From assembly GCA_030549335.1 (NCBI GenBank), contig CM060186.1, forward strand, positions 25,776,689 to 25,840,688: a DNA stretch of 64,000 bases, in the 5' to 3' direction. This stretch comes from Pontederia crassipes. Taxonomy: Eukaryota > Streptophyta > Magnoliopsida > Commelinales > Pontederiaceae. Each line of letters begins with the position of its first letter. The first letter of the stretch is position 1. Position numbers and translations under genes: made by a program. The notes below the pieces were generated by a model. The model did not search any database. It was not told where the DNA came from and was given only the letters and a program-made list of their open reading frames with translations. Shown piece after piece: positions 37,045 to 49,696 of this stretch.

Positions 37045-39609
37045 TGTCACGACACCGATTTAAATCTTGGCCTAATCCGAAAGCCTCGACAAATTCTTAT
37101 GGCGGAAGCATCATATTATCATGTAGAAACATATGGAATAAAGTTTCACACTATTGTTCACTTTACATTTATATTTGATTTGAGAGCAGGTACACACATT
37201 AATTCAAACTTATATATTCTAAAAGGTTTTTGAAACATTTAGCTTTTATACACCATATAACACATTAAGAAAAGTCGTACATCCTCACAAAAAGACAACT
37301 AGAGACTAAATTTCATATCTATCTTCTATCTTCAAAAGTGCTTCTAATCCGATAAGAGATTTCCAAGCACAACCACATGACTAGTCTACTGATATGAAAA
37401 GCATTAAAACAATATCATGAACAAACAACAGCTCAGTAACTCATAACTTATGTGTTACCACCTATTCAATTTAGATAAACTAATCAATATGTGAGAAACT
37501 TATAGGAAACAAGCTAACATCTTATTACTTATGAATAAATATCATATCACGAAGAATACTACATTAACTAATATCAATGAAATAACATCTTTAGCATATT
37601 GTATAATATGTCAATATTTGTTTTATTTCATATAACATTTCATATATCATATCATGTATTATGTCATTTCATTTCTTGTATCATGTCATATCATGTATGC
37701 ATGTATGCATAATGCACATATCATATTACCAACTAGTCAGAGGAACATATTACCCCGTAGGGTTTCATATCATCCTAAATTATGGGGTACATATCCTACA
37801 TAAGACATATCATCTCTGACCAAAAGTTTCATATCGTCCCGTAGGACATCATATCATTCCTGCCGGGAATATATACGTAGGATACCATATCATCCATGAA
37901 AATAGAGTACCTTCCCTTTATAAGACATATCATCCCGGTAGAGAAAATACAATGCATGGCAAATAAGATGCCAATGCACAACCTAATCATATCATATCAT
38001 TTAGAACATGTATCATATAATTTCATTGATCATTCACTTCCTGGTCATGTAGAATATGTACTCATATTAAGTAATGTTTCAAAGAAACAAAATAAGCTAT
38101 AACAATAATGCGTTACCTCAAGTGTACCTTAGTACACTAGGAACTCGTGTGGTACTAAAAACATCATACATAAAAATTAATAAACATGTGATATTAACAC
38201 AATTCTAATTTTGCACCGGAAGAGACTTTATATGAAGCCTACTCTTCTAAAAACTTCCCATTTAAGATCTATTGTATAAGGGCTATACAAATTTCATCAA
38301 TACAATTAAATTCTTTACCTTCCCAGTTTGCTGACAGATTGAGTAGTGTTGGGTGTAAAATTCATAACCTCTGAACTTCTTATAGTAATTAAGTAATTAT
38401 AATTTTTCATGAAACTAAACTCCCCAAGGTTTAACCCATATAAATATAATAGTTTTATTACTCATATATGGTTCTCAAAAAATTCAAAGATTTCCCTATG
38501 TTCTCATTCACCTTTGTGTTTTGAATGATGTTTTCTCTAAAACTCATAACTTTCGTTGTACATGGTCTATAAAGGTGATTCCACTTGGATCAAAACAAGG
38601 ACTTTAGCATACTTGAGACATATAAGTTTCGTGTATTAAGGATAAGTATTCAAATTACCATAGTATTTACAATTCGGACCACTCATCACAAAAAATAAAA
38701 AGGATGACTCAGAATAATTGATTCATAAATGTTCATGTACAAATCCAATTAATCTGATTCCAAATCCTATGCAAAATAGAATCAATTAGGGTTCAACTTA
38801 CAAAATGTTATAATTTTTTATGTTCTAAGGTTCCGAGATCATGTTAACAACTTTCGGATAGGGTTTGGTGTCTAGTAAAGATGAAACTTTATTTAGGTGA
38901 ACTAGGGTTTGATCCACACTACAAGATCATGGACATAGAAGCACAAGGAGATCTTGGAGGCTCAGAAGAAAGGATTTTCATCTGAATGTCATAGGGATAA
39001 CTTACCGAGATGAATTTGAAGTGGGTTTCTCATCCTTTTCCACTCTTGCTTCCTTCCTAGGGTTTTTGGTTTGGGGTCCTCTAAGTCAAAATGGCCAAGT
39101 GAACGAATGAATGGATAGATGTATATCCATGGGTGAACCGACTTAGTAAGGTCGGTTATAGTGTGCTCCCCCTGTTTCCCTTTAAATAAATGGTTTGTCC
39201 TCTTCCATTATTTATCTTATTATTCATTTACTTAAGACATTACATGTAAATAAGAAACTACCCCCCATTTGGATTCAAATAGAATATTTATAAAATTAAA
39301 TTTTAAAAGAGTCGAAATCCAATTTTTTGTCCAAAGAACAAAATTGGTCATTTTTCTATTTTTTTGAATTTGCGCTATCATTTAACCTAAACAAGACTTT
39401 ACCTAAAAATTATTAAAAATCATATTTAACATACTTTCATGTATAGGAAAATCATTTTTCCTTGTTCTTAATCATTTTTCATTAATTTCATATGTTTGAG
39501 TCTAGGGAATTGATGATCATATTCTAACACACTTAAAATGATACATATCAATCATATAATATACGATTAAATTATATAATCTTACGTGAATCAAGTCGTG
39601 GATATTACA
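37045..39609 (+). mobile_element. Solo LTR nested in the CACTA element, 2565 bases
   Basis: It starts TGTCACGACACC and ends GGATATTACA, with the perfect target duplication AGAAG (37040-37044 and 39610-39614). Between about 37730 and 37950 the word CATATCATCC recurs with GTAGG, an internal repeat. No retroelement interior is present. Short frames inside (for example 68 codons at 37896) are not genes. Confidence 0.92.
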
Positions 39610-39614
39610 AGAAG

Positions 39615-40404
39615 TCCTATCATAAGCACGATGTTCCGGTGATGGATGCCACTACGAAGCGAAGGCCACGAAGGTCGGCTTCCCGGTAGGCTCTCTCTGT
39701 CGTGGAGAAATGAAAACCTGATCGGATGCGAAAAAGCTCGAATGAGGGTTCTAGGCGGCGAACGAAAGGGTGAAGTGGAAGCTTGGCCGACTGTCTAAGG
39801 TATTGGCGGTGAAGACGATGTAATTGAAAAATTTTAATGAATTGTAAAATGTCTTAAAATCTTAATACAATGGAGCCAAATTTGATTTCTTTTTATTCGA
39901 GACGATGTGAAACAAAATGAATGTAAAATCTTTGACCTTCGTTGCTTACGCAAAAATTATGATCGTACTGATTTTATTACATAAAAAATATAAGTTAGCG
40001 TCGCCATAGTGTCTACGGTACAAAACAACAACGTTGCTTTAGCGTCGCAGCACCGCGTCCAATCAACGTCACGTGTGCATTGACATTTAGCGTTTGTTTT
40101 AACATCATAATATCGTGGCCACGGGTAACGCAAATGGCTCGCATGACGATTGTTTTTGCGTCGAGATAGCGTCGACAACTTCAACGCTGCCTTAGCCACA
40201 CATAGTACCGCTTCGCAACGACACTTTTCACGTCATAATAACGTCGTACTAGCGTCGATATGTGGTGCTAGTAGCGTCAACGCTAATGATTACCGAACTT
40301 AGGCATCTATTGTTGCGACGTTGTGTCGAGGCTAAAGAGTGGTTATTTTTTAGTCACGATTAAGCGTCTCCGTTGAGTCACTAATTGATAGATTTCTTAT
40401 AGTG
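39615..40404. other. 3' end segment of the CACTA element
   Basis: 39615-39980 continues the interrupted interior. 39985-40390 is the 3' subterminal array (GCGTCG, TAGCGTC and relatives), ending at TTTCTTATAGTG. The minus-strand 80-codon frame at 39957-40199 is within the repeat array and is not called. Confidence 0.7.
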
Positions 40405-40407
40405 TGA

Positions 40408-42409
40408 TGACTATAGGTATTGATGTGATATTATAACCAACAAATTTGTTAGCATATGCACTAGTCGTAGAGTAAAGTTATTGATATTATGAGAGATTAA
40501 TTAAATTTAATTTATCTCAATAATGTACTTTAAAAAAATATAATATTTTTCTAATGTTCTAAACTAGACCACTAGGTATGCTATGAATCCCCGTTAAATA
40601 CTTTCTTGGCATTCATTACTTCTTCATATATATCTCCTCCCTTCCTCTCTTACTCGTCTTCTTCACTCGGAATCAAGAGAAAAAAATGGAAAAAGGAAGA
40701 GAGATGGGCTTCTATATGAGGCGTGATATATGTGCCATCATGCATGTGGGATGCATAGAGCGACGGAATAGGACGTGGAGTTTGTGTGCGTGAGAAGCGC
40801 TCCAGCTCACCCAATCTCATTTACCATTTTTGTTTTGATTTTTGTCTTGTTACGATGCGAGGGCGTTACACATATTCAATATTTTCTTCGTTCGCTTATT
40901 TTCATATAGTGGCCAGTGCACCTTCTTACATGTTATTCCATAATTTCAATAAGATTGACTAGACAACTACGTAGAAAGGCTTTACGTTTTAGGAATCCCA
41001 ATTTGAATTGACTTCCTTGAATTCCACTCTAATTTCACCTTTATTTTTATCTACTTTGTTTTAAAGCTGAAAGAAGATGACTAACTTACCTAATATAACC
41101 GATAACTGTATAAGCTTTCCTTTCTCATCCAATCCATTTTGTACTTTTAAATGAAATCAAAAAATTAGCAGGTTTAATAGAAATTCTACCCATATATTTA
41201 TACATATTGAATATGTTGTTATTTTATTTTCGAGGATAGTAATTTATCTAACAATTATCTTTTATGAATCTATGATATGAAAGAACTACTAATATAATAA
41301 ACATGGCCTGCCAATGACATGATGGATTAAAAATTGTGTAATATTTATAAAAAATAAACTTATAAATTAGTTATACGATACTAGTGTCTATTATATTTTA
41401 TAAAATTGTAAATGTCATCACAATGATTTTTAAGCCATCAACTTAAACATATTTTAACAGGTTATTTCTAAATATACTATTATTTTATATTTATATGGTC
41501 TAAGCATTAATTAATTTGATAAAAATCACATAAAATTAAATGCTAATATATTAATGTTTAACCTTTTAAACATTAAAATTTCGTATCAGCATTGTAATTG
41601 CTGATTTAATATTTAAACTTTTTCAATTAAAATATAATAAGATTATAATCAATGTAAAAGTTAGGGTTGCATCTTGGGAAGTTTTCCATGCAGTTAAACC
41701 TTCAAAATGTGTCATATAAACAGGATGATCTCCAAGGCTGTCTAAGGAGAGCAATCGTTCTTATTTCAACCGCCTTGCCTCATGACTCTGCAAGTTCAAT
41801 TGAAAATTAAGCGTGCAGACTTAAAAGTCACTCCTTTCTTTTTTAATTTCATGCAACGAAAATAATTATTCGCACAGGCGCTCAAAATTATATACATTAA
41901 TCATAAATTAAAGTCTAAACTCAGATAACATTTTATTTTTTACTTTACTTCAAATCTTCTTATTTATCATTTTTTTCAATTGTCGCCCCAGTGTTCGAGA
42001 AGCGGTGTCATCATGAAACTTCTATTTTGATGTCGTCCCGAACAATATGCTTGATATGATAGATGAGACTCTTAGCAATTTTTTTTATATTGATAAAAAT
42101 TTAAACTCTAGACATTTGCGAAAGGAGCTGCTTTCACCCTATTTATCATTCTCTATCAGCTCTTGTTGGTAAAATTTTGTTTACCATCCATCAATCTAAC
42201 ATTTAATTAAACTTTGTGAACTATCACTGAAAAGCAATTGAAAGCAAGAATCTCCAAAAAGAATATTAGTTCTATAAAAATCGAAAGCCTCCAAAATCTC
42301 ATTATTACAGAGACAAAAGAGTAGAACTCAACTTGATCTTCTTTCCTACTATGAACATGAAGAATTATCAAATTGCCGTCGCGATCTGAAAACATCTACG
42401 TACGTAACC
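40408..42409. other. Intergenic region downstream of the second lipid-transfer-like gene
   Basis: AT-rich. A stretch ending GAGGGCGTTACA near 40869 looks like an LTR end, but no matching start or target duplication was found. No gene is supported. The last few hundred bases should include the 3' UTR of the minus-strand gene. Confidence 0.4.
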
Positions 42410-43251
42410 CTACGACATCAACCCTGACAAGACGATCGCCGTCGAAGCAGCGAGAGCCATGCATGTGGCGAACGTCGCAGCACCTCTGGACGTAGATGCC
42501 GCGCTAGGGGCTGGCGCCGGGGCGTCAACCGGTTCGTCAGGCGTCGGCTGAACCGCCGGGGCTGGTGGAGGACTTTGCACAGATGGCTGCGGCGAAGGTG
42601 CCGGTGCAGCCTTAGGCGGCGCTAAAGATGGCGCTGGGGACGGCGATGGAGTCGGCGCCGGGGCCGGCGATGGCGTCGGAGATGGCATGGGCGGAGCTGA
42701 AAATTTTATTAAGTATGATCAGATCATCAGAAGCTGAGTGAGAGATAACAAAAATTATCTTTGGCATCGATCGATCATGTACGCAAATGAATGATTACCA
42801 CTTACCAGGAACTGGAGCAGGAGGCGCCGTAGCTGCAACAGACAAACAAATCGAACCAGTTAATATAAACACTTTTCTCGTGTAAATAAGAGGTACTGAC
42901 GGAGAGGAGGTCGACGTACGTACCATTCTTGATGCACTCGAGGTCGGGCATCTTCAGCGAGCATGCGTCAGGAAGCCCGAGGATGCGCGTCATGTTGAGG
43001 CTGCCCATGGTGGGCGCCAGCTTCAGCGCCTCGCAGAGGCAATCTGGCGTGTTTTTTATCACGCCGCCGATGCCCACGCAACAGTCCTTGGTCGGCTTGT
43101 TATTGGTGCTGCCGTCCGAAACGTAGCCCAAGCAGCTCATCACGCTCGGGATCACGCTGGAGCAGTCGGCCGTTGCCGTCGTCGCCCCCGCGGAGGCGCC
43201 GGACGACAAGGTCCAGAGAGAGACGAAGAACCAGAGGAGGGTGGACGACAT
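42410..43251 (-). CDS. GPI-anchored non-specific lipid-transfer-like protein (LTPG type), three exons
   Basis: Exon model: 43251-42924, 42832-42806 (27 bases), 42696-42410; 642 bases, 213 residues. Splice sites are GT-AG (GTACGT with TTGCAG; GTAAGT with TTTCAG) and both introns are phase 1. A signal peptide covers about residues 4-21. The eight-cysteine motif is complete: C30, C40, C57-C58, C71-x-C73, C97, C106, with NMT at 86-88. Exon 3 encodes a long Pro/Ala/Ser-rich spacer (about 70 residues), then a small-residue stretch and hydrophobic C-terminus, fitting GPI attachment. Family role: extracellular lipid binding at the plasma membrane and wall; the Pro-rich spacer recalls xylogen-type members. 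The exon plan matches the gene at 12981-15458 on the same strand, but the sequences are only distantly similar, so recent tandem duplication is not shown. Codons are GC-rich against AT-rich flanks. Confidence 0.9.
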
Positions 43252-44794
43252 TGTCGACGGAAACGGATGTTGCTCTGCAACTTGAGATGGGACGGCCGGC
43301 GGGGAAGTCTGAGAGCTGGGGAGTGGGATTCCTGTGGGTTAGGCTGCAAGTATATGTAGCGATGGGGCTGGGGAGGATGAGGTGACGGCTGCGCAAGTGA
43401 AGGGGGAGTTGAGAAATTTGTGGAGGCGTTGCGATTCCGTTCCCTGGTTTCCCTCCGTTTCTTCTTCTTCTTCTCCTCGTTTTCTGTTATGACTTCTCTT
43501 TTTGGTAACTAGTTAATGTTCTTAATCAAATTTAAAGAGGAGAAAGTAGAAGATAAATAAAGGAAAAAATAAGCAAAAAAAGTTTAAAATAAGTAATTAT
43601 TATTCATTGTCATTGAACAAATAAAACATTTCTTTTTAAATTACTTAATTAAATTGTCTCATTACTTTTTAAATTTATGTCCCACAATCGCATAATAGAA
43701 GAAAATATAAACTTATAATATTTTATATACTTTTCGGTAATCCTACCAAAGCAGGAGATACTCCGCCGTCGGAAAATAAGAGCCTTTATTAGATTTTAGG
43801 GTGATTTCAATAAATCAAAATGTACTCGCTCAAATATTTTAAATTTTTTTTATTAATCCATGAATTATTATCTTGTTATTATTCATGTAAAAATCTTTTA
43901 AGATTCAATGTTATTTTATTACATTTTGGATCTCGTACATGATATTTTCACACTTTAGTGTTAAGTTTTATATTTACCTTATAACATTAAAACTTTAAAT
44001 TTATTTGTTTATTTATTTTTTTGTAATAACTATCATTTTAAAGTAAGAAACCAAAAACTCATCTGAAAATTTGAATTATGAAGAATGCTGAATGATTCTT
44101 AGATTGAAAAATTCATCAAACTCGGAACACTTTTACTTCAAAGTTAAGTATAATTGTTAACCAATGTTATCAAATCAAATCCGGCTAAACCGATCGGTTC
44201 AATTGATGGCATAAGGTATGGTCCAATTTGATGTCAAGATTCAAAAGACTATCTGACTAAATAAATCCTTGTAAAGAAAAGTAATATATTTGCATCAAGA
44301 TTAAGAGAATTAATGAAGACAGAGGAAGAAATGTACAAAAAGAACAGTAAAATAAAGAGAGGAAAAAATAGAAAAATGAAAATAAAATAAAAATAACTTA
44401 ATATAAGCATTAAATTATTAATAAAATTTAACATAGAGAATTCACGAAGAGAAAGAAAAAAAAGGAAAAAAATAAAAATAAAAATAAAAAATAATGAAAA
44501 GAGAGAGAGGAAGAAATAGAAAAATTGCATCATTTGAATATCATATGATATAATTATTATGGCTGAAAAATCAAGTCGGGCACGATTTATCGTCGGTGAA
44601 AGAACCTAGCATGGGTTCTATTTAAAATAGCCCGAGTTTCGGCCAACACAACCCGGATTATGCATCGAGACAGTCCGAGTTTCATAGAATCTAGACCGAG
44701 TAATATTTCGACACGAACCGAATTTTGCAATAGTGCGGCCCAGGTTTCTAACGACACGACCCATGTTCGTCTGAACATGACCTATGTTCAGCGC
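43252..44794. other. Upstream region of the second lipid-transfer-like gene
   Basis: A TATA-like ACATATACTTG on the minus strand near 43350, about 100 bases before the start codon, may be the core promoter. Beyond 43500 the DNA is AT-rich with no recognised feature. A purine-rich stretch (about 44320-44520) gives a Phe-rich 94-codon minus frame that is a composition artefact. Confidence 0.4.
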
Positions 44795-45511
44795 TAGGGG
44801 TGTTGACCTTGTGAACCCGATAAAACAAAGCTTTGGTCGGTTCGGTTCAAAAGTTGGGTCGAACCCATCCCATCGAGTTCGAGTTCAAAAATTCTAACTC
44901 GCGTGAATCTGACCCGACCCGTAGTTCCAACCAAAATTATTATATTCACCTAATCTACTGGTTGATGAGAATGGATGCTCAGATGATCCCCGATTTGGTT
45001 CAATTTGATGATTCATTTATTTTTTTCAAGGACAAGGTTTAGAAATCTCAAATCTGATTTCTTGATAAATCCTCTTCAGCTCATCCTTTCTTCCCTATGT
45101 CTGATGTCCCAACTGGACCTTGTTGCCCCCCACCTCCCCCCCCCCCCCCCCCCCCCCCCCATTTTTCATTTTAGCAACGTCACCTTCCTCTTCTCATTCC
45201 TCATCAACTTGTCCATCAGTGTGCTCTCCTCTCCTCAATCCTCACCTTCCAGCAAGCCTCTTAGCCATTAGCCCTGACATCAGTAGAAAATCACAAATGA
45301 CGTCGTATTTTTCTACTGCTTCTACAACTTCTATGCATTAGCTCCTCGACATCAAAAAGGCAACAACCAACGAGAGGCTGAGCTACAACCTATAGAGATA
45401 TTCAGATTTCATAAGCATAATAATATCCTTATTACTTCTGCACTCAACAACTTTTCTTGTTTTTTTATTCTTTCTTGATTGGTTTGTCTCCTTATAATAT
45501 GGTTTCATGGT

Positions 45512-45593
<82 letters not shown>

Positions 45594-45931
45594 CATTTCA
45601 CTTTGGATATTGCATTTGTGTCTTCTATCTCTCTGCCCCTAATGTTCCATTCTAATGTGTTAATGTGTATACTCATATTCATGATGTTTATCTTCTACCA
45701 AGAAGTCTATCAGCTACTAGCTTTTGTATTGCCTTTTCCCTTTGTTTCATTTGGCCTTCATTGTGCAATTTGTAATGAAAAAGAAAAACAAATCGGATAA
45801 CCCGTGGACCCAACCCGAGGGTCGGGTTTTGTGATCCAAACCAGCGTTATCGAACCCACCTAACCTGATTGATTTTGATTGGGTCGGATCGAGTTAGGGA
45901 TAGGATCAAACTCGATCCGTGAACAGGCCTA
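44795..45931. mobile_element. Degenerate hAT-like element with microsatellites
   Basis: It begins TAGGGGTGTTGACC and ends GTGAACAGGCCTA, inverted ends of the same kind as 16007-16562. Arrays of GTCGGGT and AACCCGA words lie near both ends. The 8-base flanks do not match, so the borders are uncertain. Inside are a C run (about 45136-45160) and a CT array (45513-45589). All frames across the CT array are artefacts. Confidence 0.5.
45513..45589 (+). repeat. CT dinucleotide microsatellite
   Basis: An uninterrupted run of about 38 CT units. Confidence 0.97.
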
Positions 45932-47140
45932 AGTGCATTATCCAAATTGAGGTGAACCGAGATGATGCGGCTTGGGTTCATTCCCATCTGACCCCGATTT
46001 GCCTTATCTGAGGTGTATGGGACTGCCCAAAACACGGTCCAAGTTTTGCCTGATATGGATCGGGTTCTGGGTGTAGAAAATCTATTTTTGGATATTTTAT
46101 TATAGATAATTAAATTCTTATTATGATTGATTGTTCCTAATCATCTGATTATCATACATGATCATATAGTTACCAATGTGATCATATTGTTATTATCATA
46201 TCTGATTATTGTAGTATCGTACCAGATCAGCATGTCATCTTATTGATCCTTTTTGTCATCATATTTTGATCTTGACATTGATCTTAGTATTAATCCAGTA
46301 GTAACTAAATGGTCAAAGATAGATATCTTAGATAAATAGGATAAAAGTTGAAAATTACTATTTCTCCATGTTCTCTTATTGCTTCTATGCATATTGTTAT
46401 CGTATTGTATGGGGCAGATAGTGTATTTAAAAGTTTGAGATGTTATTCTTCAGAAAAGCTATGACTATCCTATATTTGGCCATAGTCCATCGCCATTTAC
46501 GAACTATTATTGTCGTTATTATTATTGGGTGGGGCTTATCGTGAATTGATCCCCCATTTGCTTGCACAAAAGGAGCGTGGAGTTTCACTTAATTGGTTTA
46601 GTGTTTCTTATTGAATTGATAACTCCGAACATTAATAATTGAACTGAAGTAAAATTGAATCAAATTAAATTATATAAATCATGGTCATTTGAATATAACA
46701 TTGGCAATTATTTTTGCCCTATTTAATTGAATGAAATTGTTATTGACCAATGATTATTGATTATTAAGTTAAAAATTATTAAATTGAAGAATGTCATGAT
46801 GAGGCTCATTATTAATTGTTAATTGATAATTGTCATCTATATTGATTGGTCTTTCTGATCTTAGCTCGATTCATTACATTGATCTATCATTCCATTGATA
46901 TTGATCCATTACTTATTGATTCATTTGTTCAATTAATTTATTATTTTTATTTTAAACATTATTGATTATTGATCATGATTATACTTTATGTATTAAGTAT
47001 TTTTATACTCATAAATTTTCTTGCACTTAGATCCGTGCAAGTGAGAGAAATGACATAGAGAATGATTCTACAAGTGGTATGACTTAATGATAGGAATGTT
47101 GCACATGATTTAGTGTTGACTCTATATTGAATTTTATGGA
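45932..47140. other. AT-rich intergenic region
   Basis: No gene or element recognised. The words ATTGATT and GATCAT are frequent. Confidence 0.4.
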
Positions 47141-47148
47141 GTTATATA

Positions 47149-47881
47149 CATGGGCGGACCTACATGGTCCTCTATGGGGTCAATTGACCCCATAAATTTT
47201 GGCAATATTTATTATTATTATTTATATGATCCTACATTAATAAATATTTAAAAAATAATGATTAGATATATAAATTATCACATTCGAAATTGCACAAAAA
47301 TATAAATTTGTAAATAGTTTTGCATATCCCCACCTCAAGTAGATAAGCAATTCATATGGGGTTTTTTGTTCAATTTTTATAATGTGTCTCTTTAAAAAAT
47401 AATTTCTTTGTTTTTATACAAGAAAAAAAATGCTATAATAGAAATACTGGATCACAAAATTATTGTACTAACAAATTCTTCTAAGCCAATTTTATTTTAT
47501 TTATTTCCATTAGACTCATTAACTTATATTTTTAGAAATTCATCATTATTTTTTAGTAAGAAATTAAATGCTATTAATTTATTAATGCTAACTTTAAGAG
47601 TTCATAATCTATGAATCCTTGCAACATCCTTTAATTGATTAGATAATTAAATTAAAATAATAAGTTATAGGCACATGAAATAAAATTCGTTAATTGACAC
47701 TATATTTCATTTTAGATGATGTGATTATTGAATACAAATAAATAATTCATTTATTAAATCTTTTTATAACTCATAATAATTATATTTTTAAAAAATATTT
47801 TTTGGATGTTCATTTTAATATAAAAAAAGTATTTAGTTATAAGTTGCACCCATATACAATAAGGTCCTGGGTCCGCCCCTG
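47149..47881. mobile_element. Non-autonomous hAT element, 733 bases
   Basis: The ends are CATGGGCGGACC and GGTCCGCCCCTG, inverted apart from one base. They are flanked by a perfect 8-base direct repeat, GTTATATA (47141-47148 and 47882-47889). A 68-codon frame inside (47408-47614) might be a transposase C-terminal scrap, but that is a guess. Confidence 0.93.
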
Positions 47882-47926
47882 GTTATATAGTTTTATTATT
47901 ATGCACTTTCAACAATATGAATTGTC

Positions 47927-48026
<100 letters not shown>

Positions 48027-48029
48027 GAG

Positions 48030-49484
48030 ATAATTTTTTGCGTCTATAATTTATATTTTTGTAAAATTATTTTATAAAAAATTATGTAGCAGGTGTTACA
48101 ATTATGGTACGAAAATAGATGAATATTGCAATATCAACTTGAGCCACTTGGTGCCGCCGTGTAGTTTAATTAATTGATACACGTATCAAAATTAATTAGA
48201 ATAGTCGAGCCTTTTTATTTTTATTTAGAAGATTATGATGTGTTTGTTGATATCTTTTGTAGCTTAAAATTAAAGAAGAGGGCTACATGGCATTATCATT
48301 GTAGGGGACTAGCTAATTGGTTGAATTTTCCTAAAAGGTTGGCCTCTCATGAAATGGTCCGCAATAACGCACGTACAGCATGTAGTAATAATATATATGT
48401 TATGCTGCACAGTCATCGTTTTACTTTAAATATTGTGTTTATGTCCCAAGAAAAGATGTTATGTTTTTCGCATCACAAATCTTTAGATGCTAGATAATTC
48501 AGGATGGTCTCAAGAGTATTTTGGGTTTAAAGAGATATTACATCAATTTAAAAATATTTCATGTTATTATTGAGAAAATTGATGATAGAAAAAAAAAATA
48601 ATGACCAATATATTTGGTGTGCAAGTTTTCACGATAAAGAATAAAATTCACATTTCTTGTGAAAAAAAAAACTAGTTAAAATATGACACTGATGAAAAAA
48701 TATGTATTCAATTATATTAGAATTTGATATAATTCAAGTGGGTCATTAGTAAAAGATATGAAAAATAAAATTACTTTTAAAATAAAAAGAAAACATAGAC
48801 CTTAATAATTAAGTGACGTATTAATAATCTTATGTTATTAGAAATAATATTGATGTGTTAATTTTTTATTTTTTATATTTATTATTTGAAATGTTATGGA
48901 GGGAGGGGTAATTTAAAATTTTCATAAATGAAAAAAAATAAAAGTAATGGAAAATATAACAGAAGTAGACGAAAAAATTGTGATAATTCAGTAATACAAA
49001 AAAGTAAGTTCGTAATTTGAAATTAGACGTAAAAATTATGATAGTTTAGGAGAGATTTTGAAAATAATTTAAAAAAATAAATATATTCATCATACATAGA
49101 ATTAATTAATATTTTTTCATCCCAAACCTACGAGAGATTTTTCGTGTTCAAAACTATTAATATATGATTCATCGAGAGTCGAGATGAAAGAGGGATAAAT
49201 ATATATATTTTCCTGATCAAAATGATTATTTCAAAAATTGATTCTGAAACTATTAGTTCCAGCTAATCACTTAAGACACAGCTTTATGAACGGATTCTAT
49301 CGACCAATCAAATTAATTAATATATTAATACACGAGACTTTTGTTAGAAAACATATGTATGATAAAGAAAAATGTAGTAATGCCAACAATATTAGTGTGA
49401 GACAAGCTGACACATGAACAAAGGCCAAAGAAGATTTAGGTGGTACTTCTTTAAAGTTAAAAGAAGAAATCGGCACCATAATAT
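48030..49484. other. Region downstream of the metacaspase gene
   Basis: A 107-codon plus-strand frame at 48174-48497 has mixed composition but no motif I recognise. The rest is AT-rich. The 3' UTR of the minus-strand metacaspase should fall just below 49484. Confidence 0.35.
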
Positions 49485-49640
49485 TTACAAAAGGAATGGC
49501 CTGCGGTAAATGTCGAACGTCTCCGAAGAAGAGAGTTGAGGCTCCTGCAAAATCAAAATTATTAAGTTCCCTTTAATTAGCAGCTGTTACATTAATTTAC
49601 TCTCTCATCCCATTTTTATCAGTAGTACATGGACGTGTTG

Positions 49641-49696
<56 letters not shown>

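Larger units (their letters stand above)
28488..40404. mobile_element. CACTA transposon with nested insertions, 11.9 kb
   Basis: The ends are CACTATAAGAAAT at 28488 and its exact reverse complement finishing at 40404. The flanks are the 3-base target duplication TGA (28485-28487 and 40405-40407), as CACTA transposases produce. Inside both ends are arrays of AGCGTC, GCGACG and GACGCTA words in both orientations (28510-28940 and 39985-40390). Further blocks of the same words lie at 29815-30095 and 36340-36620. No CACTA transposase motif was found, so it looks non-autonomous. Within it are a hAT element (30972-31818), a FAR1-like pseudogene (33880-36250) and a solo LTR (37045-39609). Removing the hAT element and the solo LTR gives an original length near 8.5 kb. 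Confidence 0.9.

Noticed and set aside
40420..40869. Possible short solo LTR (TGATGTGATATTATAACC to GGGCGTTACA)
   Set aside because: The flanking bases do not form a target duplication and no second copy was found.
45383..45800. Ser/Leu and Arg/Glu repeat frames
   Set aside because: Translations of the CT microsatellite.
48174..48497. 107-codon plus-strand frame
   Set aside because: Mixed composition but no recognised motif, no splice partners and an AT-rich setting; insufficient to call a gene.
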